Source of the DNA: Rhizobium mesoamericanum STM3625 | Lineage (GTDB): Bacteria > Pseudomonadota > Alphaproteobacteria > Rhizobiales > Rhizobiaceae | Reading direction: 5' to 3' | Assembly (NCBI RefSeq): GCF_000312665.1 | Contig: NZ_HF536773.1 | Span: 987,468 to 1,051,467 of the forward strand | Length of the DNA: 64,000 nt | In this document: positions 43,258 to 52,268 of the stretch, one piece after another | Position numbering within the stretch: the stretch's first letter is position 1 | Layout of the letters: each line of letters opens with the position of its first letter | The notes under the pieces: generated by a model | Databases searched by the model: none | Told to the model about the DNA's origin: nothing | Seen by the model: the letters and a program-made list of their open reading frames with translations, nothing else | Position numbers and translations under genes: made by a program

Positions 43258-45465
43258 CTAAAGTGGAACCGACGCGAACACGGTGGTTCCGGCTCCCGTG
43301 GCGCTCTTGATCTCGATTGTTCCGCCAATCAATCTGGCGCGCTGCCGCATACTGGCTAGACCGAGGCTCGCCTTCCCGGTTACAGCCAGTGGATTGTAGC
43401 CTTTGCCGTCGTCCTGGATAGTCAGGTTCAACTTGTCCCCCTTTTGGATCAGAGATACCCGCACTCGGCTGGCGCTTGCGTGACGGCCGACGTTGCGTAG
43501 CGCCTCCTGGGCGATGCGGAACAGGCACAAAGCAATGTCCGGCGATATGTTTGTGCTGGAGCTCTCTGTATCCAGGTCTATGATCGTCCGCTCCAAGCCG
43601 GCGAAACGATCACACTCGGCCCGCAATGCTTCCTCCAGTCCAAGGTCTTCGAGGATCGATGGATGAAGTCGATAAGACAGCGAGTGGACATCCTCGCTCA
43701 GCCGGACCAGCTCCTCGCGCATCTCATACATCGCTGCACGATCGGCGGGGCTTTCCGCCCTTCGCTCACCACGTCCCGCATTAATAGCGAGAACCGCCAG
43801 CCTCTGCGTGACATCATCGTGCAGCTCGCGTGCCAGTCGCGCCCGCTCGTCTTCGTGAGCATGAATGAGCCGGCCGCTCAGCTCCCTCGCCTCCTCCTCC
43901 GCTGCCTGTCGGCCGGTGATGTCGACAGCCACACCACGCATGCGGCTGGGATTGCCCGCTGAATCGAATTCCACGCGTCCGCGTGAGGAGACCCAGCGTA
44001 GTCCGCGTCCCGGCACAGTCAGACGAAACTGCGGCTCGAACTCCCCTCTCTGGGTAAGCGCCTCACCAACGGCACGCCAGAATGGTCTGCGATCATCGGG
44101 GTGGATCACTTTGACCAAGTGCTCGAACGTCGTGCCCTCGACGCCCAAGCCGAACAGTTGTCGCCCACTCTCCGACACCCAGATGTCATTCTTCTGTATG
44201 TCCCAGACCCATAGGCCAACGTCCGCGGCAATGGCGGCCGTGCTCAGACGCTCCTCGCTGATACTCAACGCTTGCTTGGTCCGTCTCAGCCGCCTGCGGT
44301 GTTCGAGCAACGCAACCACAAAGATGGTTTCGATCAGCAGAAGAGCCAGAACACCGAGGATCTGCCATCGATACGCTTCGTAGAAAGTTGGCTCCCTGAA
44401 CAGCGCAACGCTCTCCACCGGCAGACGACTTTCGGGTATTCCCCACCGGGCAAGTTCTCGATCATCGAAGGTCGGTGCGCTTGGGCGGCGAGGAGGTATG
44501 CGGATATCGGCTGGCGCATCGCCGGCCAGCATTCGCAAAGAGGCATCGGCAGCGTCGCTTGCGAGATCGTCAATTGCCAACAGGGGGCCACCAACGATGC
44601 CCTTGCCTAGTTGACTGTCAAACAGACCGAACAATGGGGCATTGGCGGCCTCGTGGAGTCGGGCGATTACCCGATCCTCTTCGTAAGGTACGCCTGCCGC
44701 GTCGACCACCATTAGACCCGACAGGATCGCCGTGCTGGGCGGCAACGCCGCAACCCGGGAAACGATCTGGTCAAACGACATTGAGCTGGAAAATTCAAAG
44801 GCAATTCGATCCTTGAAGGGCTTGAAATCCTCCTCGGCTTCCTGCGCCCAGAACCGTTCAAGCGGGGAGCTGCCGATCACGACAAAGACCTTTTTCGTCT
44901 CGGGTCTCACCTGCAGTATGTTTTCGATCATTGCAGGCAGGTCGAGACTGACCGCGACCGCAGCGTCCTTGGCTGTCAGAGAGTCGGCCTTCAACACGCG
45001 CTCGTCCAGAGCTGTGAAGAGGGTAGGTGTCGAGGGGAACAATTCGCTGCGGTGAGCCTGAGCAAACCGCGTGGCAGCTCCCCCGATAGTGACAACAAGC
45101 TTTGGCGGCCGCGCCCTTACGAGAGCGGTAAGGTAGTCCACGAACGGATCGTCCTGTTGATCGGAAGAAAAGCGCGCGGTTTCAAGCGATGCCTCGTAAA
45201 TATCGATCGGCTTTCGGGATCGGCTAATGAGATCGACCCGAAACGCGCTCGAGAAGGCGTTGAACGGGGAAAAATGCGCGCCAAATGAATGCAGCAGCAG
45301 CACCCGTTGCGGCTCTTCGGCTCCCCCAACGCCCTTGGCAAGACTCAACAGCAGCACCAACCAGAAAAGACGGCGAGACGCCCCCCAGATCTTCCCTTTA
45401 TCCCTTATGATTTTTGCGCCGACACTATATGTGTCCCCCTCACGCCGAACACGCGACCGACGCAT
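43258..45465 (-). CDS. Sensor histidine kinase (HisKA_3) with periplasmic-binding-like sensor and PAS domain
   Basis: 735-residue membrane kinase. After a first hydrophobic segment (LFWLVLLLSLAKGVGGA) comes a domain of about 320 residues resembling ABC-type substrate-binding proteins (VLLLHSFGAHFSPFNAFSSA), ending at a second span (ILGVLALLLIETIFVVALLE). A PAS domain follows (AADVGLWVWDIQKND, HPDDRRPF). Then comes the HisKA_3 helix with the phospho-His near residue 549 (RARLARELHDDVTQRLAVLA) and an ATPase domain (AQEALRNVGRHA, QDDGKGYN). The layout is that of NarX/DegS-type kinases that sense a small periplasmic solute. Ligand unknown. Start codon somewhat uncertain. Confidence 0.9.
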   Translation of the reverse strand: MRRSRVRREGDTYSVGAKIIRDKGKIWGASRRLFWLVLLLSLAKGVGGAEEPQRVLLLHSFGAHFSPFNAFSSAFRVDLISRSRKPIDIYEASLETARFSSDQQDDPFVDYLTALVRARPPKLVVTIGGAATRFAQAHRSELFPSTPTLFTALDERVLKADSLTAKDAAVAVSLDLPAMIENILQVRPETKKVFVVIGSSPLERFWAQEAEEDFKPFKDRIAFEFSSSMSFDQIVSRVAALPPSTAILSGLMVVDAAGVPYEEDRVIARLHEAANAPLFGLFDSQLGKGIVGGPLLAIDDLASDAADASLRMLAGDAPADIRIPPRRPSAPTFDDRELARWGIPESRLPVESVALFREPTFYEAYRWQILGVLALLLIETIFVVALLEHRRRLRRTKQALSISEERLSTAAIAADVGLWVWDIQKNDIWVSESGRQLFGLGVEGTTFEHLVKVIHPDDRRPFWRAVGEALTQRGEFEPQFRLTVPGRGLRWVSSRGRVEFDSAGNPSRMRGVAVDITGRQAAEEEARELSGRLIHAHEDERARLARELHDDVTQRLAVLAINAGRGERRAESPADRAAMYEMREELVRLSEDVHSLSYRLHPSILEDLGLEEALRAECDRFAGLERTIIDLDTESSSTNISPDIALCLFRIAQEALRNVGRHASASRVRVSLIQKGDKLNLTIQDDGKGYNPLAVTGKASLGLASMRQRARLIGGTIEIKSATGAGTTVFASVPL

Positions 45466-45648
45466 CGCCAGTCCATCGGCACCCTCTCATAAACTAGCAT
45501 CAGCGCGTGCAAACGCAACTGGCTTGATGCACGTTATAATCGCGGCAAAATACATGGCGCCTTGTCACCATGCGCCGATTTAGCTCGAGCTGTCCTCTGG
45601 TCGGCGTGAGGCTGCGTAAGAGGCGACTTACACGGGCGAGCGGGCGAC

Positions 45649-45675
45649 GGTGGCAAGAGCCTTTCTCTTGCCACC
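45649..45675 (-). terminator. Hairpin downstream of sfnB
   Basis: Perfect 11-bp stem GGTGGCAAGAG / CTCTTGCCACC with a 5-base loop, in the 248-bp gap between sfnB and the kinase gene. No T-run follows on the minus strand, so termination efficiency is uncertain. Confidence 0.5.
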
Positions 45676-45713
45676 AGAACGTTGTCTTCTTGCAGCGCCG
45701 ATGACGGCTATCT

Positions 45714-46952
45714 TCAACTCCAGGCGTGTAGCGGCGGTTTTTCACCATTAAGGAAGTACTTGCCGAGGATCGAATATTTCCACCGTACCGGATCATGCAA
45801 CGTATGGGTCCGGGCATTGCGCCAGTGACGGTCGAGATTGTGTTCAGCGAGCGTCGAGCGGGTGCCGGCCAGTTCAAACAGCTTGTTGGTGGCCTCGATA
45901 GCGATTTCGGTCGAAAGAATTTTGGCCTCTGCAGTAGCGATCTGCGCTTCTGCCACGCTGTCGCCATCGGGATTGGCAACCGCCCGGTCGATCGCAAGTC
46001 CGGCCTTGTCGAGCAATGCCTGGGCGGCATGCAGCCTGAGCTGCAGTCCACCGATAGCCTGGATCGTATAAGGGTCCTCCCATGCGTGCTCGAGGCCGCT
46101 GTCGACCCACGCGCGCGACTTGGTGCGAACGAAGTTTATCGTCTCCTTGATGGCTGCCGATGCGATGCCGGTATCGACAGCAACCTGGATGATCTGGAAG
46201 ATGGCGCCGTCTGCCGTCGGCTTGTCATATCCCTTATAGCCGGGCACCAGCCAGGCCTTGTCGACTTTGACGTTGTCGAGGACGACGGTTCCCGAGAGCG
46301 TGGTGCGCTGGCCGAAGCTCGACCAGTCGTCGATGACGGTCAAACCTGGAGCGTCCCGGTCGGCGATCGCGTACCAGGCACGGCCCTCGTCATCGAGCGC
46401 CACGATCGGCACCTTATGGGCAAGCAATGCGCCGGACGAGTAGAACTTCCGGCCATTCACGACCACGTGGTCGCCTTGGTCCACAAACTTTGTCTCGAAA
46501 TCGACGGCACGTTTGGAGCCAAACTCGGAAAACGCATTGCCGAAACGCGTGCCCTTCAGGATTTCGCCGAATAACAGTTCCTGCTGCGCTTTGTCCGAGA
46601 CTGTCCGGATCGCCGCCACGACGCCGAGGTGGTTCTGCGAGATCTGTCCGATCGACGAATCCGCCTCGGAGACGATTTCGACCACCTTGGCAAGCGTGAC
46701 ATAGGAGACCTCCGGTCCGCCGAAGGCCTTGGGCACGTTGATCGACCAGAGCCCGCTCTGCGAGAAGGCATCAAGTTCTTCCGCCGGCCAGATCCGCTCG
46801 CGGTCACGATCCGCCGAACCTTTGACGAACTCGGCGGCGAGCCGGTGGGCAACAGCGATCGCTTCTGCGTCATCTCTGATGATATGCGCGGGCTTGTCTG
46901 GCCGTTTGACGCCCGGTACCCCAACCCTGTCTGTTTTGGCAATGACGTTCAT
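45714..46952 (-). CDS. sfnB: SfnB-family sulfur acquisition oxidoreductase
   Basis: Acyl-CoA dehydrogenase-fold flavoprotein of the SfnB family, linked to use of dimethyl sulfone and other organosulfur compounds under sulfate limitation. 412 aa from ATG 46952 with GAGGAG upstream. Motifs include WSINVPKAFGGPEVSYVTLA, QISQNHLGVVAAIRTVSD and VVVNGRKFYSSGALLAHKVP, and the C-terminal LAEHNLDRHWRNARTHTLHD, in which RHWRNARTHTLHD is diagnostic for the SfnB/DszC group. It is the last gene of the msuE-sfnG-ABC operon, 37 bp after the ATPase gene. The precise reaction of SfnB is not established. Confidence 0.88.
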   Translation of the reverse strand: MNVIAKTDRVGVPGVKRPDKPAHIIRDDAEAIAVAHRLAAEFVKGSADRDRERIWPAEELDAFSQSGLWSINVPKAFGGPEVSYVTLAKVVEIVSEADSSIGQISQNHLGVVAAIRTVSDKAQQELLFGEILKGTRFGNAFSEFGSKRAVDFETKFVDQGDHVVVNGRKFYSSGALLAHKVPIVALDDEGRAWYAIADRDAPGLTVIDDWSSFGQRTTLSGTVVLDNVKVDKAWLVPGYKGYDKPTADGAIFQIIQVAVDTGIASAAIKETINFVRTKSRAWVDSGLEHAWEDPYTIQAIGGLQLRLHAAQALLDKAGLAIDRAVANPDGDSVAEAQIATAEAKILSTEIAIEATNKLFELAGTRSTLAEHNLDRHWRNARTHTLHDPVRWKYSILGKYFLNGEKPPLHAWS

Positions 46953-46989
46953 TTTGGTCTCCTCTTTTCGTGGTGGATGTGAGAGTGGA

Positions 46990-47769
46990 TCAGGCCGCCG
47001 GCCTGTCGTGAGCGAAGGCCGTGCCTTCCCCGAGATAGAAAGCCTTGATGTCGTCACGGCCGCGCAATTCGGCGGCGGAACCCGACAAGACGGCGAGGCC
47101 GTTTTCGATGACGGTGGCATGATCGGCATATTGCAGCGCCACCGTCGAATTCTGTTCGGCAACAAGGATGGTAAGGCCGTGTTCGCGATTCAGCGCCTTG
47201 AGTGAGCGGAAGATGTCCTTGATTACGAGCGGCGCGAGCCCCATCGACGGTTCGTCGAGAACAAGAAGCCGTGGCCGCGACATCAGCGCCCGGCCGATCG
47301 CCGTCATCTGCTGCTCACCGCCAGATGTAAGCCCTGCCGCGATGCGGCGTTTCTCCTTGAGCCGAGGGAAAGTGGCATAGACGCGCTCGAGATCGGCGGC
47401 GATCTCGCCCCTGGACGATGAGCGGCCGAGGCCGCCGGAGATGAGGTTTTCCTCGACCGACAGGCTCTTGAAGCAATGTCGGCCCTCAAGCACCTGCACG
47501 AGGCCGGAGCGAACCAGGTCAGACGGCTTCGCGCTCAGCACATTTCGCCCGTCGAAGCGGATCGTTCCTGATGTGACCTGACCTCGCTCGGCCGGAAGCA
47601 GGTTCGAGATGGCCTTCAGCGCCGTTGTCTTTCCCGCTCCGTTCGATCCGAGAAGTGCAAGGATTTCTCCTCGCCGGACCCGAAAGCTCACGCCGTTCAG
47701 GGCTTTGATTGTCTGACTGTAGACGGCTTGCACCGCTTGGACATCGAGAAGGATCGTTTCGTCGGACAT
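46990..47769 (-). CDS. Branched-chain-type ABC transporter ATP-binding protein (LivF class)
   Basis: 259 aa from ATG 47769. Walker A is GSNGAGKTT, the signature is LTSGGEQQMTAIGRAL, and Walker B is LLVLDEPSMGLAP, with VEQ-type VAEQN in the switch. This is the second, smaller ATPase of the hydrophobic amino acid transporter class. In this operon it sits between the binding-protein gene and sfnB, so the importer probably brings in an organosulfur substrate and not an amino acid; that is inference from linkage. Confidence 0.9.
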   Translation of the reverse strand: MSDETILLDVQAVQAVYSQTIKALNGVSFRVRRGEILALLGSNGAGKTTALKAISNLLPAERGQVTSGTIRFDGRNVLSAKPSDLVRSGLVQVLEGRHCFKSLSVEENLISGGLGRSSSRGEIAADLERVYATFPRLKEKRRIAAGLTSGGEQQMTAIGRALMSRPRLLVLDEPSMGLAPLVIKDIFRSLKALNREHGLTILVAEQNSTVALQYADHATVIENGLAVLSGSAAELRGRDDIKAFYLGEGTAFAHDRPAA

Positions 47770-47856
47770 GTCACTCGTTCCAAAAATGGATAGCGAAAGG
47801 CGCGGAATGCAGGCAACCGTCCTCCACCGATGAAGTTGCCGCAGCTGCAATTGGGT

Positions 47857-47884
47857 AAGGGATGGCGCCAGGCGCCATCCCTTA
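47857..47884 (-). terminator. Hairpin between binding-protein and ATPase genes
   Basis: Stem GATGGCGCC / GGCGCCATC extended by TAAGG / CCTTA with one bulged G. It follows the binding-protein stop by 6 bp and could lower expression of the genes downstream of the binding protein. Confidence 0.5.
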
Positions 47885-47889
47885 TGGTG

Positions 47890-49233
47890 TCAGTTGGTGG
47901 TCGCCGTCCCTTCGGCATCCGCGGCCGTGCGCAGCTTGATACCTTTTTCCTTGGCGTAGGCTTCCGAGGATTTTTCGATGATCGGACGTAACAGCTTCCA
48001 ATCCGGAGCGATCCAGTCGGAGACGACGTTCCACTTCTTGCCGTCCCATTGCTGGAAGGTCACATAGCCATCGCCTTCGTGGTTGTCCCAGGTGACATTG
48101 ATCGAGTGGAACAGATCTTTGGCGCCGAGTGCCGCAACCTTGGCCTCATCGAGCTTCAGGTGCTCGAAGCCCCAGCGCACTTCGTCCCCGGTCAACGTAC
48201 GCTTGCCGAACTTTTCCTGGGCGGTGCGGATCGCCTCGACATTGAGGATGCCATTGACGATGCCGAGATTATGGTAGACGGAGCCGATGCGCTTCTTGTC
48301 TTCAAGGTTGCCCTTGCCCTGGTCGTAGAGCGTTTTCACGATCTCCTGGACGACGGGATATTGCTCGCCCGAGGCCTGGGTGGTGATTGCGGTATAACCG
48401 ATGGCGGCCTCCCCTGCCGGGATCACGTCTTCTTCCGAATTTGACCAGACATTCCCGACGATCTTCGAGGCCGGGAAGCCGACCTTGGCCGCCGTCTTCA
48501 GTGCTACCGGGTTCATTACGCCCCAGCCGCGCAGAACGACGTAATCCGGTTTGGCGCGGCGGATCGTCAGCCATTGCGACTGCTGTTCGTTGCCAGGATG
48601 GGGCACTTCGATCTGCTGGACCGTGAAGCCATACTTCTGGGCCAGCAACTCATAGATCGGGATGGTTTCCTTGCCATAGGGCGAACCGTGATAGAGCACG
48701 ACGATCTTCTTGCCCTTGAGCTTGTCGACGCCGCCTTCCTTCGAGGCAAGGTAATTCACGATGCCTGATGTCTCCGAATAGGGATTGAGCAGCAGCGGGA
48801 AGACATAGGGGAAGACGCGCCCGTCGGTAGAGTCGGTACGGCCGTGGTTTACCGTGATCAGCGGCACCTTGTCGCCGGTGATGCGGTCGATCATCGCATA
48901 GGCGATGCCGACCGAAAGCGGGTTCCAGGCTGCCGCATTCGGGTGGCTCTTCTGGCGCTCGTAGCATTCGACGCCGCGCTCGACCTCATATTGGGTTTCG
49001 CATTCGTCCCAGGTGAGCTTGACGCCGTTCACGCCGCCGTCGCGGCTGTTGATCAGGTTAAGATAGTCGATGAAACCACCGAAGAAGCCGGTGCCGCCGG
49101 CCGCATAAGGCCCGACGCGATAGCTCTGCAGCGGGAAATATTGCTCATCGGCATGGGCAGGCACCAAGCCTGTCGTGCCGATGATGGCGAGCGCCGCGAC
49201 CGCCGCCTTGAATGTGGTTTTCAGACTTTTCAT
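47890..49233 (-). CDS. ABC transporter substrate-binding protein (branched-chain/urea class)
   Basis: 447-residue periplasmic binding protein of the Peripla_BP_6 class. It has a signal peptide (FKAAVAALAIIGTTGLVPAH, cleavage near ADE). The mature part shows YFPLQSYRVGPYAAGGTGFF, RDGGVNGVKLTWDECETQYE and KKIVVLYHGSPYGKETIPIY, typical for the class. It is longer than classical LivK (about 370 residues), as are the ligand-divergent members. It lies between the permease pair and the second ATPase. Ligand may be dimethyl sulfone or a related sulfonate, inferred from sfnG and sfnB in the same operon. Confidence 0.88.
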   Translation of the reverse strand: MKSLKTTFKAAVAALAIIGTTGLVPAHADEQYFPLQSYRVGPYAAGGTGFFGGFIDYLNLINSRDGGVNGVKLTWDECETQYEVERGVECYERQKSHPNAAAWNPLSVGIAYAMIDRITGDKVPLITVNHGRTDSTDGRVFPYVFPLLLNPYSETSGIVNYLASKEGGVDKLKGKKIVVLYHGSPYGKETIPIYELLAQKYGFTVQQIEVPHPGNEQQSQWLTIRRAKPDYVVLRGWGVMNPVALKTAAKVGFPASKIVGNVWSNSEEDVIPAGEAAIGYTAITTQASGEQYPVVQEIVKTLYDQGKGNLEDKKRIGSVYHNLGIVNGILNVEAIRTAQEKFGKRTLTGDEVRWGFEHLKLDEAKVAALGAKDLFHSINVTWDNHEGDGYVTFQQWDGKKWNVVSDWIAPDWKLLRPIIEKSSEAYAKEKGIKLRTAADAEGTATTN

Positions 49234-49303
49234 TGGACAAACTCCCTCTGTTGACCGGCCTCTGCCGGTGTTCCAATGTGATTAGAGATGATGATCTGGC
49301 AGC

Positions 49304-50347
49304 TCAGCCGACGGGTTTGGGCGCGCTGGGTCTAAAACGTCCTATCTGACGTTTTCCGAGTGCCGCGAGTCCATCGGGTTCGAGGATCAGGAAGGCGATG
49401 ATGAGTGTGCCGATGACAATGCGCTGGCTCATGTCGAGCACGCCGGAATCGAACAGATCGCCTAGGAGGAACGATCCGACCCGCGACAACAGGACGGGAA
49501 AGACCACCATCAGCGCCGCGCCCAGGAAGGCCCCGCGGATCGTCGCCAGACCGCCGATGATGATGATGAACAGGACCTGGAACGACCGGTCGAGATTGAA
49601 GCCGGCCGGCTCCACCGTGCGAAGATAGGCAAAGGCCCAAAGTGCGCCTGCAACCCCGATGATGAAAGAGGAGAGCGCGAAGGCGAGCAGCTTGGTGCGC
49701 AGCACCGGCACGCCGATGATCCGGGCCGCCGTCTCGTTGTCGCGAATGGCGATGAAATTGCGGCCGGTCTGGGAGGACGCAACGCGCCAGGCGAACAAGG
49801 TCAGAACCGTCACGATGATCAGCGCGAAGTAGTAGCGCCCGGTCGAACTGTCGAAATCGATGCCGGCGATAGCGAGCTTCGGCGCATCGATGACGCCTGA
49901 CGGGTTATCGTTTGAGAACCAGCCGAACTTGGTCAGCGCCCACTGTACGAAGAATTGCGCCGCGAGAGTGGAAACCGCGAGATAGAAGCCGCGCAGGCGC
50001 AGGCTCGGCAGCCCGAAGACGATGCCGACGGCAGCCGCGATGCCACCAGCAAGCGCAATAGAGACGAGAAGCGGCAGACCCTCGACGCGCAGATTGAAAT
50101 TGAAGGCTGCGAAGGCGCCGACTGCCATGAAGGCGGCGCTGCCGAGCGATACCTGGCCGGCATAGCCGGTGAGCAGATTGAGCCCGACGCCAGCCAATGA
50201 TAGCGCCAGGAAAGGAAGGAGCAACGCCTCAATCAGGTAGCTCGAGCCGACGAAGGGCACGACGGCTGCGGCGGCGAGGACGGCGAGCGGTGCTAGCCAG
50301 CCCGAAAGCTTTGCAGACAAGACGGGCTCGGAGGTGATGACAGCCAT
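49304..50347 (-). CDS. Branched-chain-type ABC transporter permease (LivM class)
   Basis: 347-residue permease with 8-10 membrane segments. The LivM signature is LSLAGVGLNLLTGYAGQVSL followed by GSAAFMAVGAFAAF. The EAA-like loop is AIRDNETAARIIGVPVLRTK, and the C-terminal GLATIRGAFLGAALMVVFPV is typical. It is 3 bp from the LivH-class gene. A small stem (ACCGGC/GCCGGT, 49254-49269) lies between it and the binding-protein gene. Confidence 0.9.
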   Translation of the reverse strand: MAVITSEPVLSAKLSGWLAPLAVLAAAAVVPFVGSSYLIEALLLPFLALSLAGVGLNLLTGYAGQVSLGSAAFMAVGAFAAFNFNLRVEGLPLLVSIALAGGIAAAVGIVFGLPSLRLRGFYLAVSTLAAQFFVQWALTKFGWFSNDNPSGVIDAPKLAIAGIDFDSSTGRYYFALIIVTVLTLFAWRVASSQTGRNFIAIRDNETAARIIGVPVLRTKLLAFALSSFIIGVAGALWAFAYLRTVEPAGFNLDRSFQVLFIIIIGGLATIRGAFLGAALMVVFPVLLSRVGSFLLGDLFDSGVLDMSQRIVIGTLIIAFLILEPDGLAALGKRQIGRFRPSAPKPVG

Positions 50348-50350
50348 GGG

Positions 50351-51250
50351 TCAGACCCTTTCCACGAGTTTCTGGCCGAACAAGCCGGAGGGCCGGACGA
50401 GCAGGAAGATCAGCGCGATGACATAGGCAAACCATCCCTCGATACCGCCGCCGAAATATTCGCCGACATAGACTTCGGCGAGCTTCTCCGAGGCCCCGAT
50501 CAAGAGGCCGCCGATGATGGCGCCGGCGATCGAGTCGAAGCCGCCGAGCACGAGCACCGGCAGGGCCTTCAGCACCACGAGCGAGAGCGAGAATTGTACG
50601 CCACTTCGCGCACCCCAAAGAAGGCCCGCAACAAGTGCGACAAGGCCCGAGGTCGCCCAGACCGTCGCCCAGATTCGTGGCAGGCGAAGCCCAACGGCGA
50701 GTGCTGCGAACTGATCGTCCGCCGCCGCGCGAAAGGTCAGGCCAACCCGGGTATAGCGGAAGAAGAGTGTCAGCCCGATGACCATCAATGCCGCCACGGC
50801 CGAGGCGAAGAGGTCGAACTGCGAAATGAAGACCCCGTAGAATTCGAATGGCACGTCCTCAATGCCGAGGTCCAGGGCATGGACCTGCGTACCCCAGATT
50901 AGCTGAGCAGCCCCCTCGATGATGTAGGAAAGCCCAAGCGTCGCCATGAACAGCGTGATCGGCGGCTTGTTCACGAGCGGTCGCAGCACCGTGCGTTCAA
51001 TGCCGATGCCCAGCAACACCATGATGGCAAAGGTAATGACGAGCGCGAGAACAAACGGCACCCCCCGCTCGACCAATGAAACGAAGGTGAGAGCGGCAAA
51101 CAGCAGAAGCGCCCCTTGCGCGAAATTCAGCACCCCCGAGGTCTTGTAGATCAGCACGAAACCGATTGCGACGAGCGAGTACATGACGCCGGAGAGCAAT
51201 CCGCCTGTCAGCACCTCGAGGAAGAACAGATAGTCGAAGCTTTCCATCAC
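50351..51250 (-). CDS. Branched-chain-type ABC transporter permease (LivH class)
   Basis: 299-residue permease. GGLLSGVMYSLVAIGFVLIY and KTSGVLNFAQGALLLF are the LivH opening motifs. The loop TRVGLTFRAAADDQFAALAV (with GLRLPRIWATVWATSG) contacts the ATPase, and GGFDSIAGAIIGGLLIGASE is near the C-terminus. GTG 51250 and ATG 51247 are both possible starts and both overlap the stop of the upstream ATPase gene, so translation is coupled. Confidence 0.9.
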   Translation of the reverse strand: MMESFDYLFFLEVLTGGLLSGVMYSLVAIGFVLIYKTSGVLNFAQGALLLFAALTFVSLVERGVPFVLALVITFAIMVLLGIGIERTVLRPLVNKPPITLFMATLGLSYIIEGAAQLIWGTQVHALDLGIEDVPFEFYGVFISQFDLFASAVAALMVIGLTLFFRYTRVGLTFRAAADDQFAALAVGLRLPRIWATVWATSGLVALVAGLLWGARSGVQFSLSLVVLKALPVLVLGGFDSIAGAIIGGLLIGASEKLAEVYVGEYFGGGIEGWFAYVIALIFLLVRPSGLFGQKLVERV

Positions 51251-52158
51251 GCGCCCGCCTCTTGATGGCCCTCGCGGGCAACGCCGAGATAGGCGTCGAT
51301 GACGGCCTGGTTGGCGCGCACCTCAGCCGGCGGGCCGTCGGCGATCTTGCGGCCGTAATCGAGCACGGCGATCTGGTCGGAAAGTCCCATGACCACGCCG
51401 ATATCGTGTTCGATCAGGATGATGGTCGTGCCGTAATCTACCTGTGCGGCGCGGACGAAGCCCGCCATTTCCTGTTTTTCCGTGGCGGTCATCCCGGCCA
51501 TCGGTTCATCGAGCAGCAGGATCTGCGGATCGGGCGCCAGCGCCCGTGCAAGTTCGACGCGCTTCTGCAAGCCATAGGGCAGCGAGCCGGCAAGCTGGTC
51601 GTGGACGTGTCCGAGATGCAGGAATTCAATGATTTGCCGTGCTCGTTCCCGTGCCTCGCGCTCCTCGCGGCGAGCGCGAGGCGACGCGAACGCCTGTCCG
51701 ACGAAGGTCGAGCGGCGCTGAAATGCCAGGCCAGTCATGACGTTTTCAAGAACCGTCAGCCCTTTGAACAGGGCAAGATTCTGGAAGGTTCGGGCAATGC
51801 CGAGGCGCGCGGCTTTCTCAGTGGGTACCTGCGCATAAGCCTTGCCGTTGAGGCGAATATGGCCGGCATCCGGCCGATACTGCCCTGAGATCACGTTGAT
51901 CAGTGAGCTCTTGCCAGCCCCGTTCGGCCCGATGATCGCCCGGATTTCCCCCGGCTGCACTGCAAGATCGACGTTTGCGATCGCGGTGACGCCGCCGAAG
52001 GAAAGCGTGATCTCCTCGAGCGCCAAGATCGGCTGACGGGCAGGCGCACTGTTTTCGATATCCCGGAAGGGACCACTTGATCGATTGGACGCCGGCCGCA
52101 AGGAAGATTCCCTCAGCGTGGCGGTCTCATCGAGTGCCGTGTAATGCGCATTCACCAT
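51247..52158 (-). CDS. Branched-chain-type ABC transporter ATP-binding protein (LivG class)
   Basis: 303 aa from ATG 52158. It has an unusual 45-residue N-terminal extension before LALEEITLSFGGVTAIANVD. Walker A is GPNGAGKSSL, the LivG block is LGIARTFQNLALFKGLTVLE, the signature LPYGLQKRVELARAL, and Walker B LLLDEPMAGM. It is the first transporter gene after sfnG (110-bp gap with a hairpin) and pairs with the LivF-class ATPase at 46990. Confidence 0.9.
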   Translation of the reverse strand: MVNAHYTALDETATLRESSLRPASNRSSGPFRDIENSAPARQPILALEEITLSFGGVTAIANVDLAVQPGEIRAIIGPNGAGKSSLINVISGQYRPDAGHIRLNGKAYAQVPTEKAARLGIARTFQNLALFKGLTVLENVMTGLAFQRRSTFVGQAFASPRARREEREARERARQIIEFLHLGHVHDQLAGSLPYGLQKRVELARALAPDPQILLLDEPMAGMTATEKQEMAGFVRAAQVDYGTTIILIEHDIGVVMGLSDQIAVLDYGRKIADGPPAEVRANQAVIDAYLGVAREGHQEAGA

Positions 52159-52217
52159 CGTCTGCTCCGTTGTGCGCAGAAATCCTGGCGCGCGACCTGT
52201 CGGCGCACGCCACCCCC

Positions 52218-52240
52218 CGGCTCCCCGCAATGGGGAGCCG
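52218..52240 (-). terminator. Hairpin between sfnG and the transporter genes
   Basis: 9-bp stem CGGCTCCCC / GGGGAGCCG with loop GCAAT, 28 bp after the sfnG stop. It may reduce readthrough from msuE-sfnG into the transporter. Confidence 0.5.
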
Positions 52241-52268
52241 TTCGCGTTTCAATTTGTGAAGGAAGCCG

